A DNA stretch of 64,000 nucleotides from Symbiodinium natans (GCA_905221605.1 CAJNDS010002634.1:804001-868000), one strand, 5' to 3'; counted from the stretch's first letter, positions 8,753 to 19,050 are shown. Notes: generated by a model not told the origin, from the letters alone. Translations and numbers: made by a program.

Positions 8753-8820
8753 TTTTTGTTTTTTTGTTTTGGGGGGGGGGGGGGGGTGGTCGGGATGTGT
8801 TTGAAGGGGTTTGGAAGTTT

Positions 8821-8859
<39 letters not shown>

Positions 8860-8860
8860 A
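8753..8860. repeat. T, G and TA homopolymer/microsatellite block
   Basis: T8-G-T7 runs, a G17 run and a TA repeat (8828-8852) in succession. Confidence 0.9.
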
Positions 8861-9301
8861 CATATATAGATGGGGCTTCTTGAGGGTTGTTGGGCAGCTT
8901 TTGAGGGCTTTGACGTTTTGAATTAGGGTTTCAGGGTCCATCGGGTTTGGGGTTCGAATGGAATGTAGAATTCAAGGTATGTTCAGGGTATGGTTGCTCG
9001 GTGACAACAAAAATCAGGACCAAAAAGGGTAATTACAGCATCTTAGCTTTCGGCCTGCGTGGGCCCGGATGTATGAGAGGCACAGAAGAGTTAGGCAGTT
9101 GTGTCGTTGATCTAAGTTGCGGGCGTTTCTGGGAACCGCCGCCAATTCTCTGCGCCAAAGCTGTACCCTCCCTAATCCTATAAACCCCTATATTCCCCAT
9201 AAACTTCCATAAACCACCCCCTAGGGTTTATGCAAGATGTTTTGTAGGGTTTGTGCATGTCCTACGTAGGGTTTATGCAGGGTTATTACGGTTGAGGGCA
9301 G

Positions 9302-9408
9302 AAGGGTTCAACACGCGGCTGCGCTCAGGCAACATCGCATTTCTGGTGTCCAACGCAGCTGGACAGCCACAGAAGATCCTCCAGCACCTGGGCGCAAATT
9401 CGAGTTGA
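9302..9408 (+). CDS. probable terminal exon
   Basis: Opens after GGGCAG and reads GFNTRLRSGNIAFLVSNAAG QPQKILQHLGANSS to TGA 9406-9408. The balanced composition suggests real coding. Function unknown. Confidence 0.45.
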
Positions 9409-9592
9409 TAAGGTTCTGCAGAGATTCTGCAGGGTTTCGGGTTTTGGGGGTTTAGGGTTTTAGGATTTAGGGTTTAAGGTTTAGGGTTTAGGGATTAGGG
9501 TGAGCGTCGGGTCTTTTTTGTATGTTCAAGGGGTGGCCTGCCAGTAGTTGTTGGTGGAGATCCATTGGCACGTCGGCTGCCTTAGGTTTGCT

Positions 9593-9776
9593 GTCGGGCC
9601 TGGTTCAAGGGATGAAGACTCGTACCCCCAAGGCGGTACCCCTAAAGGTTCCCCTTTCTGCACTCCTCATATGGCCCTTACATTCCCTTAGGAATCCTTT
9701 AAAAAAGGGGCCCCAAAACCCAAGCAAGGGTACAAAGGTAAGGGCCCAAGGTAGACCCCCTGGAATCAGGCCCGAC
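9593..9776. mobile_element. TIR element N-1
   Basis: About 184 bp with inverted ends GTCGGGCCTGGTTCAAGGG and CCCCTGGAATCAGGCCCGAC. The interior has AAAGGTTCCCC and GGGGCCCCAAAA arms. Non-coding and MITE-like; only one copy seen. Confidence 0.65.
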
Positions 9777-9809
9777 AAAGAACCCGACGACCACATCGAA
9801 GTCATGAAG

Positions 9810-9847
9810 GGAACCCTAAACCCTAAACCCTAAACCCTAAACCCTAA
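9810..9847. repeat. telomere-type array
   Basis: Five CCCTAAA units. The surrounding 9780-10440 is otherwise diffuse CCCTAAA/TTTAGGG decay and C/G runs with no convincing exon. Confidence 0.9.
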
Positions 9848-10447
9848 TTGGGCTAGGGGGGTTTCGGGTTTAGGGGCTGCATACCTGTGCGGAAGGTTTT
9901 TCGCTGTAGTTGGCAACTGGCGGTCCTGCTCCCGTGGCACGGAACCCGCATCCGAGGTTTTCGTGGTCAGGGACCCTGCACCCACCCCCCCCTCCCCCCC
10001 CCGCCCCAAACCCTAAACCTTGAATTGAATCAAGCCTGAGACCTGAAGCCCAACTCAAGACCCAAAAGCCCTTCTCCACCAAACCCAAAGCCCCCTGAAG
10101 CCACTCGCCTTCATAAGCCCGAAAGAAGACAAACCGCAAACCCTGTGAAGTGAACTGTACACAGCATTCCCTCTTCAGTTGCCCCGTGGAGCTTGGCTAG
10201 ACGGGTGGCAAGAAAGAGCCTAAACCCTTTGGGTGGGTCTCAAATCCCCTCCTTGCACCTGCCCCAGGCTGGCCCTGGGCGACTGTTTGCACCTTTGCTT
10301 TGAGTTTTTTTTTCGGAGGACTTAGGGCTTAAGGTTCTGGTAAGCTTTAGGGGTTTAGGGGTTTAGGGCCCGGATGCAAAAGGGGCGTAGGAGTTGCTCT
10401 CGGATGGAAATTCCCTTGGGAGGTTTTATTGAACTCAACCCCTGGTG

Positions 10448-10553
10448 CCTTCCCCGTTTTTACTAACAGTCCTTGATAGGGATTACAATAGGGGGGGGGG
10501 GGTGGGTTACCGTAATCCCTATTAAGGACTTCGTAGAAGGTGGAACATCCCAA
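10448..10553. mobile_element. family B TIR element, left end decayed (B-1)
   Basis: The inner arms TACTAACAGTCCTTGATAGG and CCCTATTAAGGACT are intact, and the right end GGAACATCCCAA is present. The left TTGGGATGTTCC end is not recognisable. A G12 run fills the loop. Confidence 0.6.
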
Positions 10554-11123
10554 TTCGAAGCCTTCAACCCAGAAAAGCGAGTTGTTGAACCCTAAACCCT
10601 AATCAACCCGTGAGCCTCCGTTACCAGGCACCTAAACCCTATAAACCCTAAACCCTAAACCCTAAACCCCAGTTGTTCCCTAAGTTACGGCCCAGGGTTG
10701 GCCTTTTCTTGAGAGCCAGCCAAGGGCCGCCCTCCCCACTCCAGTTTAGAGCACCGAAAGCACCCAAACTCCGAGCTCCCCCTAGGAGAATGCCCAGGGT
10801 TTAGGGTTTAGGGTTTACTGCCCTCCTTCCCTGTTGAACCAAAAAAACCACGAAGCAATAGGGGGGGGGGGGGGGGCACCCTTCGTGTTTCCTCTTGGGG
10901 TTCCTTTTGTCTTCTTGACAGAACAGCCCCTAAACCCCCCAAAAAAACGCAGGAAAACCCTTGGCATGAAGGCCTGCGGAGTGCTTGACAGCTCCATGGA
11001 CCACGGAGGAGTGTGTCTGCTGGCTGGCAGGCTCCGGGTTTTTCTTGGAGGCCATTGCGGAGGATTTTGGGCCGGGTGTGTTTGTTTGCCTAAAGTAACC
11101 CACGTGCTTTTGTAGACCGCAAG

Positions 11124-11183
11124 AGAACAAAGAAGGGAGATGCCCAGTTTGAGTTCGGAGGGCTGGATGGAAGGTGGCGTTGA
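11124..11183 (+). CDS. possible terminal exon
   Basis: Follows GACCGCAAG and reads RTKKGDAQFEFGGLDGRWR to TGA. Short; the border is uncertain. Confidence 0.3.
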   Translation, partial: RTKKGDAQFEFGGLDGRWR

Positions 11184-11245
11184 GCACGTTGCAGGGTGAG
11201 CCCCTCATGCCATTTTGAGTGGCAACCTTGAACCTTGTGGGTAAC

Positions 11246-11348
11246 ATAGGGGCCTTAATAATTAGAATAGGGTTTTGGGGGTTGTTATAGTATAACTATA
11301 AAAGGACCATAAGCGAACAGTATTAGTTTTTTCTTCCGACCCCTATAT
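11246..11348. mobile_element. family H TIR element (H-1)
   Basis: Inverted ends ATAGGGGCCTTAATAATTAG and TTCTTCCGACCCCTATAT enclose about 103 bp with the family's AAGGACCATAAGCGAA segment. Confidence 0.65.
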
Positions 11349-12420
11349 GACGTGCAATCGCTACATTGATCCGAGAGGTTGAGTTTTTAGTTCCCCAAGG
11401 CGTGGCAGCGTTGTGGAAAGGTTAGGAGAGCTTTTCCGGCTTCTTGCCTAGGTGATTGAGTGTTTCTCACGGGCTCAGTCAGCCCTACTGCACTGCAAGG
11501 TCATGTTGGGGAGTTTCTAAGGGCGAGATGAAGCATGCGTCCTGGGGCAGAACATCATCCACCAACACCCACCAACACCAGAAAGACTTAAGACACCATA
11601 AACCCCCCCCCCCCCCCTTAAGGCTTCGAAGGCCCCTTGAAGGGGCCCACTTGCAATGACAAAGCCCCCCCCCCCCCTTCTTCAGGGCAGCAGGCGCAGC
11701 TGGCCCAGGACGGCCTCTATTGTTCAGGAATTTTGTCATACGGGGGTGTCCTGTTAAGGGGATTTTATTCTATTTGGGGCGCAACAGGAATGCCCCTATT
11801 TGGGGAAATCCCCATATGGAGTCGGGCTTAAGAGCAGTGCAACGTGCCCCGGAGTACCTGCAAGCAGCCGCAGGTTTGGGGGGGGCATTGTTCTGAATGA
11901 TCTTGACATTGAATGTGCGAGCAGACATGGGCGCTTGGAAAATGTGGAGGTTGGCACTCAAATCTGCAGACATTTGGCAGCACGTTCAGGGCACGAATCC
12001 AACCTCAGTCGTAGGTATGCAGTTGAGATGCGTTTTGAGATGCTTGTTTTACACTCTGAACCCGACAAGAAACACCCGATACCCTCAAACGCTCAGCACA
12101 TCCCTAAACCTCACATCCCAGCAGCGCAGATCCTCAGGCCGGATGCAGAAACATGACCGTAAGCCTTCGAAGCCCTGTATCCCGCGAGACCTTTCGTCGT
12201 TCTTCCCAACAGACGCAACATCTCCCTTTGACTTTCTTGCAGCAGGAGGCTGCATCGCCACCCTCGAGCCCACCCATGCCGAAGGGAGGCGAGGAAACAC
12301 AGTCTGTGCTTAAGGAGCTTCAATTAAGGCTTAATCAATAACGATAATCAAGTCAGTGCAGTCAGGGTTTGGGTCTTCAGCCGCGGTTTAGGGTTTAGCG
12401 GTTAGGGTTTAGGGTTCTAG

Positions 12421-12510
12421 TACTTCCAAGCAAAACTCGACAACTTTGCCATTTCCACCGTGGCCTCGGCCACGGACATCCAATGGAGACAAGCTCCGTC
12501 ACGACTCTAA
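12421..12510 (+). CDS. probable terminal exon
   Basis: The acceptor is made in a decayed array (TTTAGGGTTCTAG). The frame YFQAKLDNFAISTVASATDI QWRQAPSRL ends at TAA 12508-12510. Family unknown. Confidence 0.5.
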   Translation, partial: YFQAKLDNFAISTVASATDIQWRQAPSRL

Positions 12511-12570
12511 GCCCACGAACGGCCCAAAGCCCTTCAGATCCCAACCTCGGTCAGGTCCCACCACTTGGTA

Positions 12571-12674
12571 TATGGGGGTTCACGAAACTAGGGGACTCCT
12601 TTTTGAGTCTCCCAAATTGTAGGATTCCCTTATCGTAAGGACCGGTACCCCCAATGTCGGAAACCCCCATATTC
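12571..12674. mobile_element. small TIR element with ATATGGGGGTT ends
   Basis: Inverted ends ATATGGGGGTT and AACCCCCATAT, with inner GGACTCC and GGATTCC arms. Related-looking ends occur near 32489 and 52710. Confidence 0.5.
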
Positions 12675-12971
12675 AGCCCTGCCAACCTAACCGGGCGGGA
12701 AGCCGTAGCTCAGTTCCCGTTTCAGCAACTTCCGGGCCGCGTTGGCGGCGACGAACACATGAAACCTTTAAAGCCCACACAGCCTTCAGAGTCAGCCCCA
12801 AATCCCCAACTCCCCAACTCCCCCAAACCCCCAAATCCCCAAATCCCCATCCCCCCAACAGCGAAATCCCAAAGAAGCACCCGCGCTGTCTACGCAGAAC
12901 CCGCGAAGCCCTCGAAAGAGCCCAAAGCCGGTTGGGCGCCCGGCATGCCGTCGGGCAATCGGAGAAACTGA
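12654..12971 (+). CDS. possible exon, Pro-rich
   Basis: ATG-led frame of 105 codons. The last third, AVYAEPAKPSKEPKAGWAPG, then MPSGNRRN and stop, looks coding. The middle is a degenerate CCCCAAAT tract giving Pro-rich sequence, and the start lies inside a TIR element. The exon probably begins near 12690 or 12860. Confidence 0.35.
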   Translation: MSETPIFSPANLTGREAVAQFPFQQLPGRVGGDEHMKPLKPTQPSESAPNPQLPNSPKPPNPQIPIPPTAKSQRSTRAVYAEPAKPSKEPKAGWAPGMPSGNRRN

Positions 12972-13511
12972 AAGACCTGTAAGAGTTTTTAAAGATCTGA
13001 GGTTTAGGGATTAGGGTTTACGGTTTAGGGTTTAGGGCCTCGGGATAGCTATATTGTGAGTATGAATAGCAGTCAAAAAACGGAATGGCTTGAAAAATGT
13101 CTCGGAGAGGACTAGCATCGGTATCCTGCATCATATGGACAATCTTACTATCACTGTAGTAATAAGAATCATGCACAATCATGCACATCAGAATCATTTG
13201 TTTTTACCATGCCCAGTTGGTTTGCAGACCAGGCCCTGAAAACCGCCGCATTCAGGAGGTGGGCTTCTACGACCGAACTCCCAACCCTCCTTTGTCAGGC
13301 CTGTACAAACTTGTCAGCGGGATTTCGTCTACATTCATATGCAGTAGCATACAATACATGCTTATATATATATAGAGATTGATTGAACACATATCAGAAA
13401 AAAAAACAATGTATAAGAAAAGAACAAGCGGGAGACTTCTCCGGTCCCCAAATCAGTGGCGCAACGTGGCCCTGAGGCTCAGAGCAACGAAGGCTTCATC
13501 TTTACCTGCTA

Positions 13512-13637
13512 TACTTGGAGGTTGAGGCGTCATTGAAAGTGGGGCTAAAAGTAGGGAAACTATAAGTACAACTGGCTCTGACCTTCCTATTTGGGGTACT
13601 TCTAACCCTGTCTATGACTAAACATGAACCTTCAAGT
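13512..13637. mobile_element. family A TIR element (A-5)
   Basis: Ends TACTTGGAGGTT and AACATGAACCTTCAAGT, about 126 bp, GTAGTT subtype and somewhat decayed. Confidence 0.6.
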
Positions 13638-13745
13638 CTGGGCCATGGCACCAAGAAGCAACCATCACCCCTGAACCCTAAACCCTAATCCCTAAACCCT
13701 AAACCCTAAACCCCAGACAAGCCCCTAAACCTGAGGCCCTTTCAG

Positions 13746-14075
13746 AGCCAACAGCGCTGGCACGACCACGCTCAAGGATCGGATCAGCCTCCTTCTGGGC
13801 GAGGACCTTAAGCTGAGCTTCACAAGCTGGGCTGAAGCAGTAAACCACGTGGGCTTAGGGGTTTAGGGGTTTAGGGGTTTAGGGGTTTAGGGGTTTAGGG
13901 GTTTAGGGGTTTAGGGGTTTAGGGGTTTAGGGGTTTAGGGTTTAGGGTTTAGGGGCCGACTGCAAAAGGTCGCAGACTTGTCGCGAGAGTAGCTAGAGCT
14001 CAAGTTGCAGCTGAGCATGTGCCCAGTTCATCGTCGCATCGCGAGCTGTTCGCTGTAGTAGCGGGGAGACTTTAA
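13746..14075 (+). CDS. two-exon gene end; intron 3' part is a TTTAGGGG array
   Basis: Exon 13746-13839 follows CCCTTTCAG and reads NSAGTTTLKDRISLLLGEDL KLSFTSWAEA, with donor GTAAAC. The next exon starts at TTTAG|GGG (13953) in matching phase 0 and reads TAKGRRLVARVARAQVAAEH, then VPSSSSHRELFAVVAGRL and TAA. The intervening 8-mer array supplies the acceptor. Unknown, basic protein. Confidence 0.5.
13853..13952. repeat. 8-bp variant array TTTAGGGG
   Basis: About ten TTTAGGGG octamers, then TTTAGGG. This is a unit-length variant not seen in most arrays here. Confidence 0.95.
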
Positions 14076-14447
14076 TAGTATCAGATCCTGACCTTTAAAA
14101 TGATATCATGTAATGTCTTTATATTCGTGATAACACAGTGCATTAGAAAAAAGCAACCATAGCAGTGACAGAAGTTCTAGTAATAGAAGAATGTAAGAAA
14201 ACAAGACGGTACTCATCATTCGCATGTCTTATTGCAAGAGAATACTAGGTTTACTGTACAATATGGCAATATGCAATCGTATCCATCTCCGGAACAGCCC
14301 TCAGCAACCCCACGCCCAAGAATCGAAACCCTCAACCCTCTAAACCCGATAAACCCTATAAGCGTTGTAAATCCTGTAAGCCCTATAAACACTGTAAACC
14401 CGAACACCCTAAAACCCTGAACCCTCATCCCAAGGTACGAGTCTTAA

Positions 14448-14502
14448 CCCTAAACCCTAAACCCTAAACCCTAAACCCTAAACCCTAAACCCTAAACCCT
14501 TA
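14448..14502. repeat. telomere-type array
   Basis: About eight CCCTAAA units. The flanking 14080-14540 holds decayed CCCTATAAACC units and no convincing exon. Confidence 0.9.
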
Positions 14503-14554
14503 ACGCGGAGCATCCCAACCTATAAACCCCATAAACCGAACCGACACCCTCCAG

Positions 14555-14620
14555 CAAGGCAAAGAGTCGGCCGAGGATCTCAAGATTCAACTCTTACCAG
14601 GCAGCGTTTTGTCAATATAG
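14555..14620 (+). CDS. possible terminal exon
   Basis: After GACACCCTCCAG the frame reads QGKESAEDLKIQLLPGSVLS I and stop at 14618-14620. A TA microsatellite (14653-14735) follows. Confidence 0.35.
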   Translation, partial: QGKESAEDLKIQLLPGSVLSI

Positions 14621-15062
14621 TTTCAACATTTTTTAATTGGTACTCTTATAATATGTATACATATATCTATATATACATATGTATATATGTATATATATAT
14701 ATACATATATCTATATATATATATATGTATACTTTGGGGGGAGGGATTAAGGGTTTAGGGTATAGGGAGGTAAGTTCAGGTCGGGCTGAGCCTGGAGTCA
14801 GAAAAAGTGTTTAGGGAGTGACAAAAGGGTTTAGGTTGGGGAGAGCAAGTTTACCCCAAGTTTAGGGCGCTTAGGGTTCCAGGGAGCTGGAGGAGAGCAG
14901 AAGAAAAAAAACGCATATATGTATATTGCGTATTGTTCAATACTAGTCCCATCAGAGCAGTAATGTTGAAAAAAGAATACGTATTTTAGCAAGAATAAAG
15001 CTGTTCCAACATCAATAGTAACACAACAGAATAGTATGGGGGGGGGATTTAGGGGGTTTAAG

Positions 15063-15140
15063 GCATCGTCTTTCAACATGTTTGAGGCCACCAAAATCTT
15101 CAACTTCCGGGCCGAAGAAGGAAAAGCCACGAAGCACTGC
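15063..15140 (+). CDS. probable exon
   Basis: Starts after TTTAAG and reads ASSFNMFEATKIFNFRAEEG KATKHC before a C17 run. The Glu/Lys/Phe mix looks coding. The 3' border is not visible. Confidence 0.4.
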
Positions 15141-15494
15141 ACCCCCCCCCCCCCCCCTTTTTCGGGGGTTAGAGTTTTCAGGGTTTTGGCGTTTTGGTTT
15201 TTGGGGTTATTGGGGGTTTTGGGGTTTAGGGTTACCCCAAAATCACTGCAATCCTCAACATCCTAAGCCCCAACCTCCCTTCAAGCCTCCCTAAACGTTT
15301 AAGCCTGAACCCCCGCCACCCGAAGAAGCCCTCAAGCAAAAGTAGCCAAACTCTTCACACCCTCGAAAAAAAAAAGCAAACCCCTCAAACCCAAAACATC
15401 GAACCCTGAAAGCCCTCACAAGAAAGAACTTAGGGTTTTAGGGTTTAGGGTTTAGGGTTTAGATCATCATAGGGGGTACAAGGGGGAACGCCCC

Positions 15495-15671
15495 AAATGA
15501 AGAGCTCTGCTGCGGGCACCAGCTTCTTGCGGAGACCTTTGGTCTCTGACCGCTTTCCAAGTCCGACGGCCGCACTCAACACCCAGCTGTTCAAGCGACT
15601 GCAATACTCTCCCTCAAGCAGCATGTTGGCTTTGTTGATATCCTTAGAAATCTTGTCCAGCGTACTTTAAT
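15495..15671. CDS. coding-like segment, strand ambiguous
   Basis: On the minus strand the frame reads STLDKISKDINKANMLLEGE YCSRLN and on to GLGKRSETKGLRKKL, very protein-like. The plus strand also has an open terminal frame (NTQLFKRLQYSPSSS to stop near 15670). Since nearly all other exons are plus, I leave the strand open. Confidence 0.35.
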
Positions 15672-15767
15672 GCCTGAGAAACAGCTAAAATTGCAACTGT
15701 TGGGTTCCAAGTTCAGTATAATTGCAAGTTACTTTTGCAAGGGTTCCAAGCTCAGTATAGCTTTCAG

Positions 15768-15886
15768 GCGACGCCGAGACTGGGGTTTCGGAGGAGGACG
15801 ACGACGACGAGGTGCCGGTCACTACGGAGGCGCCTCGGGGAGTTCTCTGGGCCTTTATTTTCGGGGCTTCACTGGTTGCAAAGTGA
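15768..15886 (+). CDS. probable terminal exon, acidic linker plus hydrophobic tail
   Basis: Follows a GCTTTCAG acceptor. It reads GDAETGVSEEDDDDEVPVTT, then EAPRGVLWAFIFGASLVAK, stop TGA 15884-15886 (or donor A|GTGATG). The acidic stretch followed by a hydrophobic helix suggests a membrane-anchored end. Confidence 0.45.
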
Positions 15887-15947
15887 TGGGTTGTTTAGCG
15901 TTTGTGGTTTAGTTTAGGGTTTAGGGTTTAGGGTTTGCGGACTGTAG

Positions 15948-16202
15948 GCTCTGTCGACGGCGTGTTAAGTGTCTCGAAGGCGCTACAAGATGTCTTCCGC
16001 TGGCACCGGCTCTCTACCGGAAAACCCTTAACCCAAATGCTAGTTCAAGAGTGGTCAGTTGCGATTCCCCCTTAGACTTACTAACAGTTCTTAATAGGGA
16101 TTATAGTACCCCCTATTGTAATCCCTATTGTGGACTGCTAGTACAAGGGCTAACATCCCAAGTGGTCAGCTAGGCGGGCGGCAAAAAACAGCAACCCCCA
16201 GG
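15948..16202 (+). CDS. two exons split by an in-frame family B element
   Basis: Exon 15948-16057 follows GGACTGTAG and reads SVDGVLSVSKALQDVFRWHR LSTGKPLTQMLVQEWS. Exon 16163-16202 continues WSARRAAKNSNPQ. The intron is B-2, exactly bounded by GTTGCG and CCCAAG. The 8-bp target duplication leaves a two-codon (Trp-Ser) scar and keeps the frame. Function unknown. Confidence 0.5.
16059..16161. mobile_element. family B TIR element (B-2) with 8-bp target duplication
   Basis: Left end TTGCGATTCCCCC (one change from the consensus TTGGGATGTTCCCCC), right end AACATCCCAA, inner arms ACTAACAGTTCTTAATAGGG and CCCTATTGTGGACTG. GTGGTCAG precedes and follows it exactly. Confidence 0.75.
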
Positions 16203-16795
16203 GTTAGGGTTTTGGGTTTGGGGTTTTAACACGACACGTGTCTGGGTTCAAAAAAGGGGTGTAAAAGCACAGGGGTAATGCTCAGGCTCCCAGGGTTTGA
16301 GGAGTTGAGGGTTTACTTTTTAGGGTTTGGGTGAAGGTGAAGAGTTTAGGGTTTAGGGTTTGGATATGGTTCAATGTTTAGGGTTCGGGTGAGAGGTTGC
16401 GGTCCCGTTCGCATTTTTTTTGAAACGTGTCGCGATTCCTCCCAGAAGGGCAAGAGGTGTTTTGAATATCTTCTCACGTCCCCTGTGGTTTTGTTTCTTT
16501 TCACCTTAAATGGATATCCATCTTAATAATGGATATTGAATCATTCAAAGGGTCATAAAATATACATTGACACACTGACAACAGCCGTCAGCAAGACCAG
16601 ATGCGAAGGGTGTACAGGTTCAGGGGCACTTGCGTGGAATGGCACTCCGGCGTTGTGCTGTGGAACAGCCGACCCTGTGTTTTGGTCTGTTGCTGGACTT
16701 CAAGTCATTCTTCCCACCATGCAACCGCAGGTTGGCAACACAGGCGACCCCCCCGAAAATCTTGGCTAAAGGAGGTACTTAGCCTCAGAGACCCC

Positions 16796-16862
16796 TAAAC
16801 CCTAAACCCTAAACCCTAAACCCTAAACCCTAAACCCTAAACCCTAAACCCTAAACCCTAAA
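16796..16862. repeat. telomere-type array
   Basis: Nine to ten perfect CCCTAAA units. Confidence 0.95.
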
Positions 16863-16944
16863 CTCCTGACTTACGCTCTTTCAGCCCTAAAACTGTAAAC
16901 CCAGGCTTCCAGGGCTGCGCAGTCTTGGGGGGTTCTTCTTGCAG

Positions 16945-16993
16945 GTCCGCCCGCTACGCCGGTCAGCAGGGGCCTTGGATTAAGCTTTGCGGA
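16945..16993 (+). CDS. possible exon
   Basis: After a pyrimidine-rich TTCTTCTTGCAG: SARYAGQQGPWIKLCG, with donor GGA|GTTAGGG in a TTTAGGG-type array. Confidence 0.4.
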
Positions 16994-17309
16994 GTTAGGG
17001 TTTAGGGTTTAGGGTTAGGGTTTAGGGTTTAGGGTTTTGGGCTTTGGGTTTAGGGTTTAGGGTTTAGGGTTTAGGGTTTAGGGGACTTTCAGACTTTGAG
17101 GGTTCATTGACGTTAGGGCTTTCCAAGGTTTTAGGGTGCGAGCACTTTCTGAGGATTTGGGGAGGTCGAGAGTTTCTGGGATCCAGCGCCTGTGGTTTTT
17201 GTGCATCCTCCCCCTTGGCTGCTGTTTGCGCCATGGGCCAGAAGCCACAACTTCGACCTAAGATCCACCCAGCTAAGGGCTCGGGCCCCCCCACTGTCCT
17301 CTTCTAATC

Positions 17310-17391
17310 ACATAGTCAGGTGGGTAGTTCTCTAAATTAGGGTCCTTTTTTGGGATCCCTTTTCAACAGGGACTAATCTAGGAAACCACCC
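17310..17391. mobile_element. family I TIR element (I-1)
   Basis: Left end GGTGGGTAGTTCTCTAAATT, then AGGGTCCTTTTTTGGGATCC; right end GACTAATCTAGGAAACCACC. The TTCTCTAAATTAGGGTCC core recurs at 48597 and 49525, where it opens introns. Confidence 0.55.
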
Positions 17392-17439
17392 AGGTCGTGT
17401 GGGCCCCCTAAACCCTAAACTACGAAGGTCGTGTGGGCC
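17392..17439. repeat. 20-nt telomere-type insert between 14-bp direct repeats
   Basis: AGGTCGTGTGGGCC occurs at 17392-17405 and 17426-17439. The 20 bases between are CCCTAAACCCTAAACTACGA. The duplicated site carries AG|GT, so a 34-nt segment (17394-17427) reads GT...AG and its removal restores the single-copy sequence exactly. Confidence 0.8.
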
Positions 17440-17522
17440 TCCATGCCGCACGACCTGAGCGAGCTGTCGGAGGCACATCATCACGGCCAAAAGCGCTGCC
17501 AAGCCGCACCGATGAAGCTTCG
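17428..17522 (+). CDS. probable exon
   Basis: Reads VVWASMPHDLSELSEAHHHG QKRCQAAPMKLR and ends CG|GTTTAGGG, where the donor is formed with a TTTAGGG unit. His-rich; family unknown. Confidence 0.45.
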
Positions 17523-17625
17523 GTTTAGGGTTTAGGGTTTATAGGGTTTATAGGGTTTACAGGGTTTATAGGGTTTGTAGGGTTTGTAGGGTTTATAGGG
17601 TTTATAGGGTTTAGGGCTTAGGGCT
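17523..17625. repeat. array changing from TTTAGGG to TTTATAGGG
   Basis: Starts TTTAGGG then becomes the 9-mer TTTATAGGG with TTTGTAGGG and TTTACAGGG variants. The same 9-mer is strongly amplified at 56540. Confidence 0.9.
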
Positions 17626-18108
17626 TGGGGGGTAGGTTCCTGATGGAGTTTGCATCCAGGAAAAATGTGTGTATATGTATATAGACATGCTTCACTGTCG
17701 TTACGTTATGTATGCACGAGTAGTAAAAACAGTTCGCCTGCTTACTTGTTTGTGCCGTATTTCTCACTACTTGTCGCGCACTTTATGATGTGGTACTATA
17801 AAGGACCGACAAAATTATGACTATAAATGAATATCGAGAAATGGATTCTACAAACGGGTTTGGGTCTCATTTTTTGGGCGCGGGGGTGGTGGGTGGGTGG
17901 GTGAGGGGGTTCCTACTGCATCGGATTAACCCTAAGCCCTATAAACCTACACCTTATTGGGGCCGACAATGCCCACAAGCCAGGGCCGGAAATGGCGGTA
18001 ACATGACATTTGCAGCGGGTGTAGAATATTTAAGGTGGACACATTGGGATGTTCCCCCTTACGAAGCGTCAACAAAACACCGATAACTCTGCGTATTGCT
18101 CACCGCAG

Positions 18109-18248
18109 AAGGTGAGTGGTCAGATCTGTCGGTCTGGTACTTGCTTGCAATTGAATGCTCAGCTGCTGTTCTCGATTTGCCCGAACAAGGGCGCGAGATG
18201 TACTTCAATAGCCCGAGGACATTTGTGTCAATCCCAGTCTTTTTGGGG
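18109..18248 (+). CDS. probable exon
   Basis: After GCTCACCGCAG: GEWSDLSVWYLLAIECSAAV, then LDLPEQGREMYFNSPRTFVS IPVFLG, with donor GTATGG. The frame stays open beyond it. A hydrophobic core and balanced charge suggest a folded domain; not recognised. Confidence 0.5.
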
Positions 18249-18389
18249 GTATGGTACAGAAGGGGGTGCCCTATCTCGAGAAATAAGATTACCCTAAGCG
18301 CAAGCCCCTGTGGGTGCCAAAAAAGGTTAGTTTAGGGTTAGGGTTTGGGGTTTAGGCAGGGGTTAGGGTTTAGGGTTTGGGGTACCAAG

Positions 18390-18470
18390 GCCCAAATCAT
18401 CCCCAGCCGAGGCCTCGTTGCTCCCCCGAGTTGTCCAGATCGCCTGAACCTGCTGAAGCCTGGAAAGTGA
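18390..18470 (+). CDS. possible terminal exon
   Basis: After ACCAAG: AQIIPSRGLVAPPSCPDRLN LLKPGK and TGA. A second frame is open, so the call is soft. Confidence 0.35.
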   Translation, partial: AQIIPSRGLVAPPSCPDRLNLLKPGK

Positions 18471-18789
18471 GAAACCTTTGGGCAGGGTTAAGGTTCTAGT
18501 ATTTCGGGTTTAGGGTTTAGGGTTTAGGGTTTAGGGTTTAGGGCCTGCTTCCTGGCAGTACTTCAGAGCCCAGGTGTTTAGGGTTTTGGGCAGCGCACCA
18601 AGCTTTGGAACAGGCGCAGTGGGGAGCGTTGGAGGCTTGGGTTTGGTTTGTAACCCTAAACCCAATTTGTAAAGTGTCAACATCTCAACCCTTGAGCTCC
18701 AATACTCACCCTTAACATACCCCGGAGCATGTTGTTCTTAACCCCTGGGTCCCCAAGGAAAGCAAGAAGATGCATCAAAGGCGGGCATA

Positions 18790-19050
18790 TTGGGAGAGAT
18801 CAGAACAAAGGCCATTGGGGCAAGAGGAGGTCAGGCTTTCGATCGCTTTGCAACAGCTTTTGGGTTTGAGTGGAAGATCGGGAGGTTGATTACTACAGGT
18901 TCTTTCAACACGAATGAGGTTTTATTCGGAGGTTTCGCCAACCGTCTTTTGCCTCCACCGTCTCTGCGGAGTGTGGAGAAGTGTCGGATCTGGACTGATG
19001 CCGTGCCAGCACTAGGCGATTCGTCTGTAATGATTCAAGATCAGCCCTAG
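18790..19050 (+). CDS. possible coding region
   Basis: A non-ATG frame reads FATAFGFEWKIGRLITTGSF NTNEVLFGGFANRLL to stop 19050. A competing frame from ATG 18771 (MHQRRAYWERSEQRPLGQEE) is also open for about 40 codons. Coding is likely; the frame is unresolved. Confidence 0.35.
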   Translation: MGEIRTKAIGARGGQAFDRFATAFGFEWKIGRLITTGSFNTNEVLFGGFANRLLPPPSLRSVEKCRIWTDAVPALGDSSVMIQDQP

